Origin: Rotaria sordida
Taxonomy: Eukaryota; Rotifera; Eurotatoria; Philodinida; Philodinidae
Direction of reading: 5' to 3'
DNA: 64,000 nt
Assembly (NCBI GenBank): GCA_905250125.1
Contig: CAJNOL010000063.1
Location: 124,001 to 188,000 of the forward strand
The translations under genes were made by a program, and so were the position numbers. Under the pieces are notes generated by a model. The model had not been told where the DNA came from, did not search any database, and saw only the letters and a program-made list of their open reading frames with translations. This document shows positions 60,291 through 64,000 of the stretch, piece after piece. Each line of letters opens with the position of its first letter. The first letter of the stretch is position 1.

Positions 60291-61476
60291 TTGAATTGCA
60301 TGAAGAAACGATTTAAGAACTGAATAAGTTTGAAATAGTCTTGGATCATAAATAAATAAAGAACTTCGTTATTTGTTACGGAAAGCGCCGTTCATTGATG
60401 TTCAGACCGACCATTTATATATCTATGCATAATGGTGCTACATTTCAATGCATCTTACAAACTCTATAATGAAGCTTTAGGTAAATATATTTCTTTTTAC
60501 TTCGAAATTTTTCTAAAATCCTCATGGAGATCTACTAGAGATCCCGAAACCATTTTCATCGAATTCCGCATAGTTTTTAATCTATTCTATCTTATTTCTA
60601 CGAGTTTTGAACGAGAAATGTATTTTTTATTGAACAATCACTTGGCCGATTTTAGAGTGTTCCTATTGTAGACGTCTTTTCTGAGCGCAGAAAAATAACA
60701 TAAAATAAACCGAACCATATTTTTGTTGTTCGTCAAACGGCACTTGGAATGACGTATGAATCAAAACTCTATCTATCAATAGAAAAACGAAATAGGATTG
60801 CAAAATTAGATAGTACAGATAGAGAAACACTGTAGTACGGCTTTCCAGATTGAACATGTAATATGTGATAAAGTTCTAGATAATATTTCTAGATTCATTT
60901 TTATATAAGGAATCCGAAAATCAAATTTTGTGACAATGAGAAGGGGAATGGCAAAGAAATAAATGTTGTTTGTCTATAACTAATTTTTTTGCTGATTTCG
61001 AGACCCTTTCTCAGTACTTTGTATTTTTCTCTATGAAGATTTCGTTAAATCGAAAAAGTAAGTAGATATTCGTGATCAGCATGAAAAAATCGAATCTAGG
61101 AATGTATGTTTAAGCTAAAAATAATAAGTGCTGTAAATTTGAATTACTGGCGCTTTACATTATAGTTCTTACTGTTGACAGTGGGGCACTTAGAAACTAT
61201 TAACATGTAAAAACATTATCCAAATCGATCAACGAGAAGGAAAGTTATTAGATAAATGTAGCTAAAATTTCAATTGTACCAAAAGATTGTAATTTACTCA
61301 TATGTTTTACCATTCCAAAATCTTTGGATTATTGATTAACAAGTAACGATATCTATTGAAACGATTTATCACTCTTTGGTTTGTCTGTAATTGGTAAAAG
61401 ATGGACTGATGGATTTGACTGCACTTTTATGACGTGATGAAACATTCTTGGGATTAAAATTTAGTAGAACCTACTA
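60291..61476. other. Intergenic upstream of the helicase gene
   Basis: No supported gene. A plus-strand frame at 60432-60671 has no recognisable domain. The last few hundred bases should hold the helicase promoter; an in-frame stop just before 61477 supports that start. Confidence 0.5.
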
Positions 61477-63216
61477 ATGTTTGTCTCTTCATTGAGTATT
61501 CGTCATTTGTTTAATAATATAATTATTGGATTAAATAGTAAACAATTATTAATTCAAAGTAACTTGATAATATTAATTAATAAATATTAGATTATTCTGC
61601 TAGGTACGCGTTTTGTTCGATATCAAAGTCAATTAAATGTAGCTCGATCATCATATCAATTCGATTCAGCTCTTGATAAATTTCCATCAAATGAAAATGA
61701 CCAAGAATTGGGTTTATTCAAACATTTTAACATTAATGAACTGACACAAAAACGACTACAAGGTTTTTTTTTATTCAATTAACAATAATAAATGAATCGT
61801 TTTTCTAATTAAATTTTAGCTCGAGATGTTAAATATTTATTTCCTGTTCAATATCGTTCATATAATGATATCATATCTGGAAAAGATTGTATTGTTCAAG
61901 CGCGTCAGTTTATAGTTTTTAAAAATACTTTTCAATATATTTTTTTCTATATTTTCAAGGTACTGGAACAGGAAAAACATTAGCATTTAGTCTTCCAATA
62001 GTTGAACGTCTTCAAACTGAAATATCAAATGCATGGGGTCGTTATCCTCGTTGTTTAGTATTAGAACCAACTCGAGAACTTGCCAAACAAGTTACAAATG
62101 ATTTTCTTTCGATAAAATCTCGTTTACTTTCGATATCAACACTTTATGGTGGAAAAGAATATTCTCGACAAGAATTATCATTAAAAAAAGGTTCAGATAT
62201 TGTTATTGGTACACCTGGAAGAATTAAAGATTTCTTAAATCAAAAAAAGCTAAATCTTCAACAAGTTCAAATTATTGTTTTAGATGAAGTTGATAGAATG
62301 CTTGATATGGGATTTCAAGTAATATTTTTTTGTCGTATGCTTTGAAACTTTTGTAATAAATTTTTTCGTTTTAGGATGATGTTGATTATATCATAAAAAG
62401 TATTCCTCGATCTCAAATGATTGTATTTTCTGCAACTATACCTTTATGGTTAAAAAAAAGTGTATCTCGTTATATGTCACCAACAAATAAATCATTTATT
62501 AATTTAATTGGTGATTCACAAGAAAAAACCGCTGTGAATGTCGAACATTTATCATTTAAATTAAATAATTTTTCTAAAAGGCCAGAAGTTGTTTTAAAAT
62601 TATTGGAACAATATTCGAAAGATATAAATCAAAGTCAAGCAATTGTTTTTTGTCAAACAAAACATGAATGCGATTTATTGTCAAGATCAAATGAAATGAA
62701 TTCAATCTCATCAGATGTTCTTCACGGAAATCTTTCACAAAGAAAAAGAGAACAAGTTTTACAAGTAACAAAAAAAAGAAATATTTTTGTTTTTATTAAA
62801 TTTTTGTCAATATTTTAAAGAGTTTTCGTCAAGGTCAAATTCGTGTATTAATAACAACAGATGTTTCAGCACGTGGTCTGGATATTCCACAAGTTGATCT
62901 TGTTATTCTTACTTCACCACCACAGGTTTTTGCTTTGATTTATTTAAATAAATATGTACATCGATTTATAAATAAAATAGGATTGGGAGTCATATGTTCA
63001 TCGATCTGGTAGAACAGGACGAGCTGGAAGACAAGGAAAATCGATTTGTGTTTATAATAATGATCAATTTAAACAATTAAAACTTATTCAAAGAAATGCT
63101 GTATGTTCCTTTCTGTTTGATTTCGCTTCATTTTTTAAAATAATTTATTTTAGAATATTCAATTTACTAATATTCATCCAGATTCTTTTCATGAACAAAT
63201 TTCAATGAGAAAATAA
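61477..63216 (+). CDS. DEAD-box RNA helicase, DDX21/DDX50-like, probably mitochondrial
   Basis: Eight exons (61477-61558, 61604-61762, 61820-61903, 61960-62318, 62375-62764, 62821-62925, 62981-63100, 63154-63216) sum to 1362 bp, 453 residues, phases matching; the smallest intron is 45 bp. The enzyme unwinds RNA using ATP. Motifs: Q-like region with FPVQ (about 90), ARTGTGKT (108-115), [21 protein letters not shown] (217-220), SAT (247-249), [24 protein letters not shown] (400-410). DEVD and the [16 protein letters not shown] block point to the DDX21/50 group. The protein ends about 25 residues after the core, so the GUCT domain and C-terminal repeats are missing. The first 40 residues ([12 protein letters not shown]...STRFVRYQS) contain Arg, Lys, Ser and Leu and no acidic residue, as in a mitochondrial presequence. 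Role in organellar rRNA maturation is inferred. Confidence 0.92.
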
Positions 63217-64000
63217 ATGATTAATTAAAATTGTTTGTTTAGAACCGTTAACAAATCGATTCTGTTAGTAGATATACAATAGCAACATTGAAAACACAAA
63301 TATTTTGTTTTACTTCAGTTCGATGAAACATCAATGAAGAGAATTATATTTTGAATAAAATCCAACAGTAATATAAAGTTTATTGTTTTTTGTTTCATTC
63401 AAAATAAAATATGAAAAAAAGCAAATATTTAAGTTTGATTGATTGATTGATAATCCAGTATCAGATGAATGTGATTTTTGGACATGTCCATTGTGGCACT
63501 GATGCTACCGCGGGAGAAATTTTAACAACACCATCGTGGCAGTGGCTGAATTTTCTTTTTGAGGATATTGCAAAACTTGATGAATTTGCACAGGATTTGA
63601 GTGCTCACAAATGTATCACTCAGAGACTAAGTGAATCTCATGAATTCATAACAATAGTCCTCATTCAGTACAGTATTACAGCAGTGAACCATAGGACCAA
63701 TCGATGCAAAAATTGTGCTACTTTATAGAGAAATGCTTCACCCCATATTAAGCCATACATATCAAAGAGAAATGAAACGAAAGAATGGAAATTTCTCGAA
63801 GTCTTTTTGACTTCTACGTATGCATGAAGATATGAATGAAGCATTTTTCCTTGACTTCATGTGAAGTGAAGGATTTCTGCTTGAAATGAAGCCATTTCCC
63901 ATTTTTTGTAGATATGGTCCACCTCTCTTTCTATGGTAAACAATTTTGTCTAAATAAAAAAAAAGGGTTTCTTCATAGGAAATAACGGTTACTCTTCGTA
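63217..64000. other. Downstream flank with a coding-like fragment
   Basis: The plus-strand frame from about 63447 to 63728 (93 codons) has a more even base composition than the surroundings and a protein-like middle (WQWLNFLFEDIAKLDEFAQDLSAHKC). I do not recognise it and see no splice context, so it may be a transposon or gene remnant. The last 250 bp show nothing. Confidence 0.35.
63354..63359 (+). terminator. Poly(A) signal AATAAA for the helicase gene
   Basis: A canonical hexamer 138 bp after the stop codon, in otherwise non-coding DNA. Confidence 0.5.

Overview
The window is eukaryotic nuclear DNA, very AT-rich, with spliced genes on both strands. Introns have GT..AG ends and fall in two classes: tiny (about 45-80 bp) and large (0.7-2 kb) repeat-filled ones. 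The gene set is metazoan (ceramide synthase, Gq-type phospholipase C-beta, acinus, SERTA protein, neuropeptide-type GPCR). The F-box-like protein and the style of the broken transposases recall bdelloid rotifers. That assignment is an inference from general familiarity; no search was run. Layout, left to right: a rhodopsin-type GPCR (+, 2450-3964); protein-L-isoaspartate methyltransferase (-, 8282-8999); acinus with SAP, RRM and RSB motifs (-, 10446-15488, 13 exons); tail-anchored cytochrome b5 (-, 15720-16319); an uncharacterised coiled-coil gene (+, 18173-18883); phospholipase C-beta (-, 21614-34377, 19 exons, 1238 codons before the stop); a SERTA-domain protein with many homopolymer tracts (-, 38626-41114); a long gene-poor stretch; and ceramide synthase (+, 48892-51214). 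From 53 kb the DNA is more disturbed. It holds a 100-N gap inside a broken F-box-like gene, a broken J-domain gene, intact intronless ADAT1 (-, 55362-56396), a frameshifted Tc1-like transposase (+, 57047-58150) and a decayed second DDE-type transposase (-, 58858-60290). It ends with an intact DDX21-like DEVD-box helicase that appears to carry a mitochondrial presequence (+, 61477-63216). I rebuilt the multi-exon genes by hand. In each case exon lengths and splice phases sum to an uninterrupted frame, which is the main evidence for the models. The genes are unrelated housekeeping or signalling genes with no operon logic. A functional link can only be suggested between the GPCR class and PLC-beta (Gq signalling). 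The most striking non-genic feature is a set of long imperfect palindromes (fold-back or MITE-like elements, arms about 100-400 bp). They sit in the large introns of acinus, PLC-beta and the SERTA gene and in intergenic DNA. Several families occur more than once, and at least two cases of one element inside another can be read directly. I found no CRISPR array, rRNA or tRNA, and nothing I can defend as a wholly new biological system.
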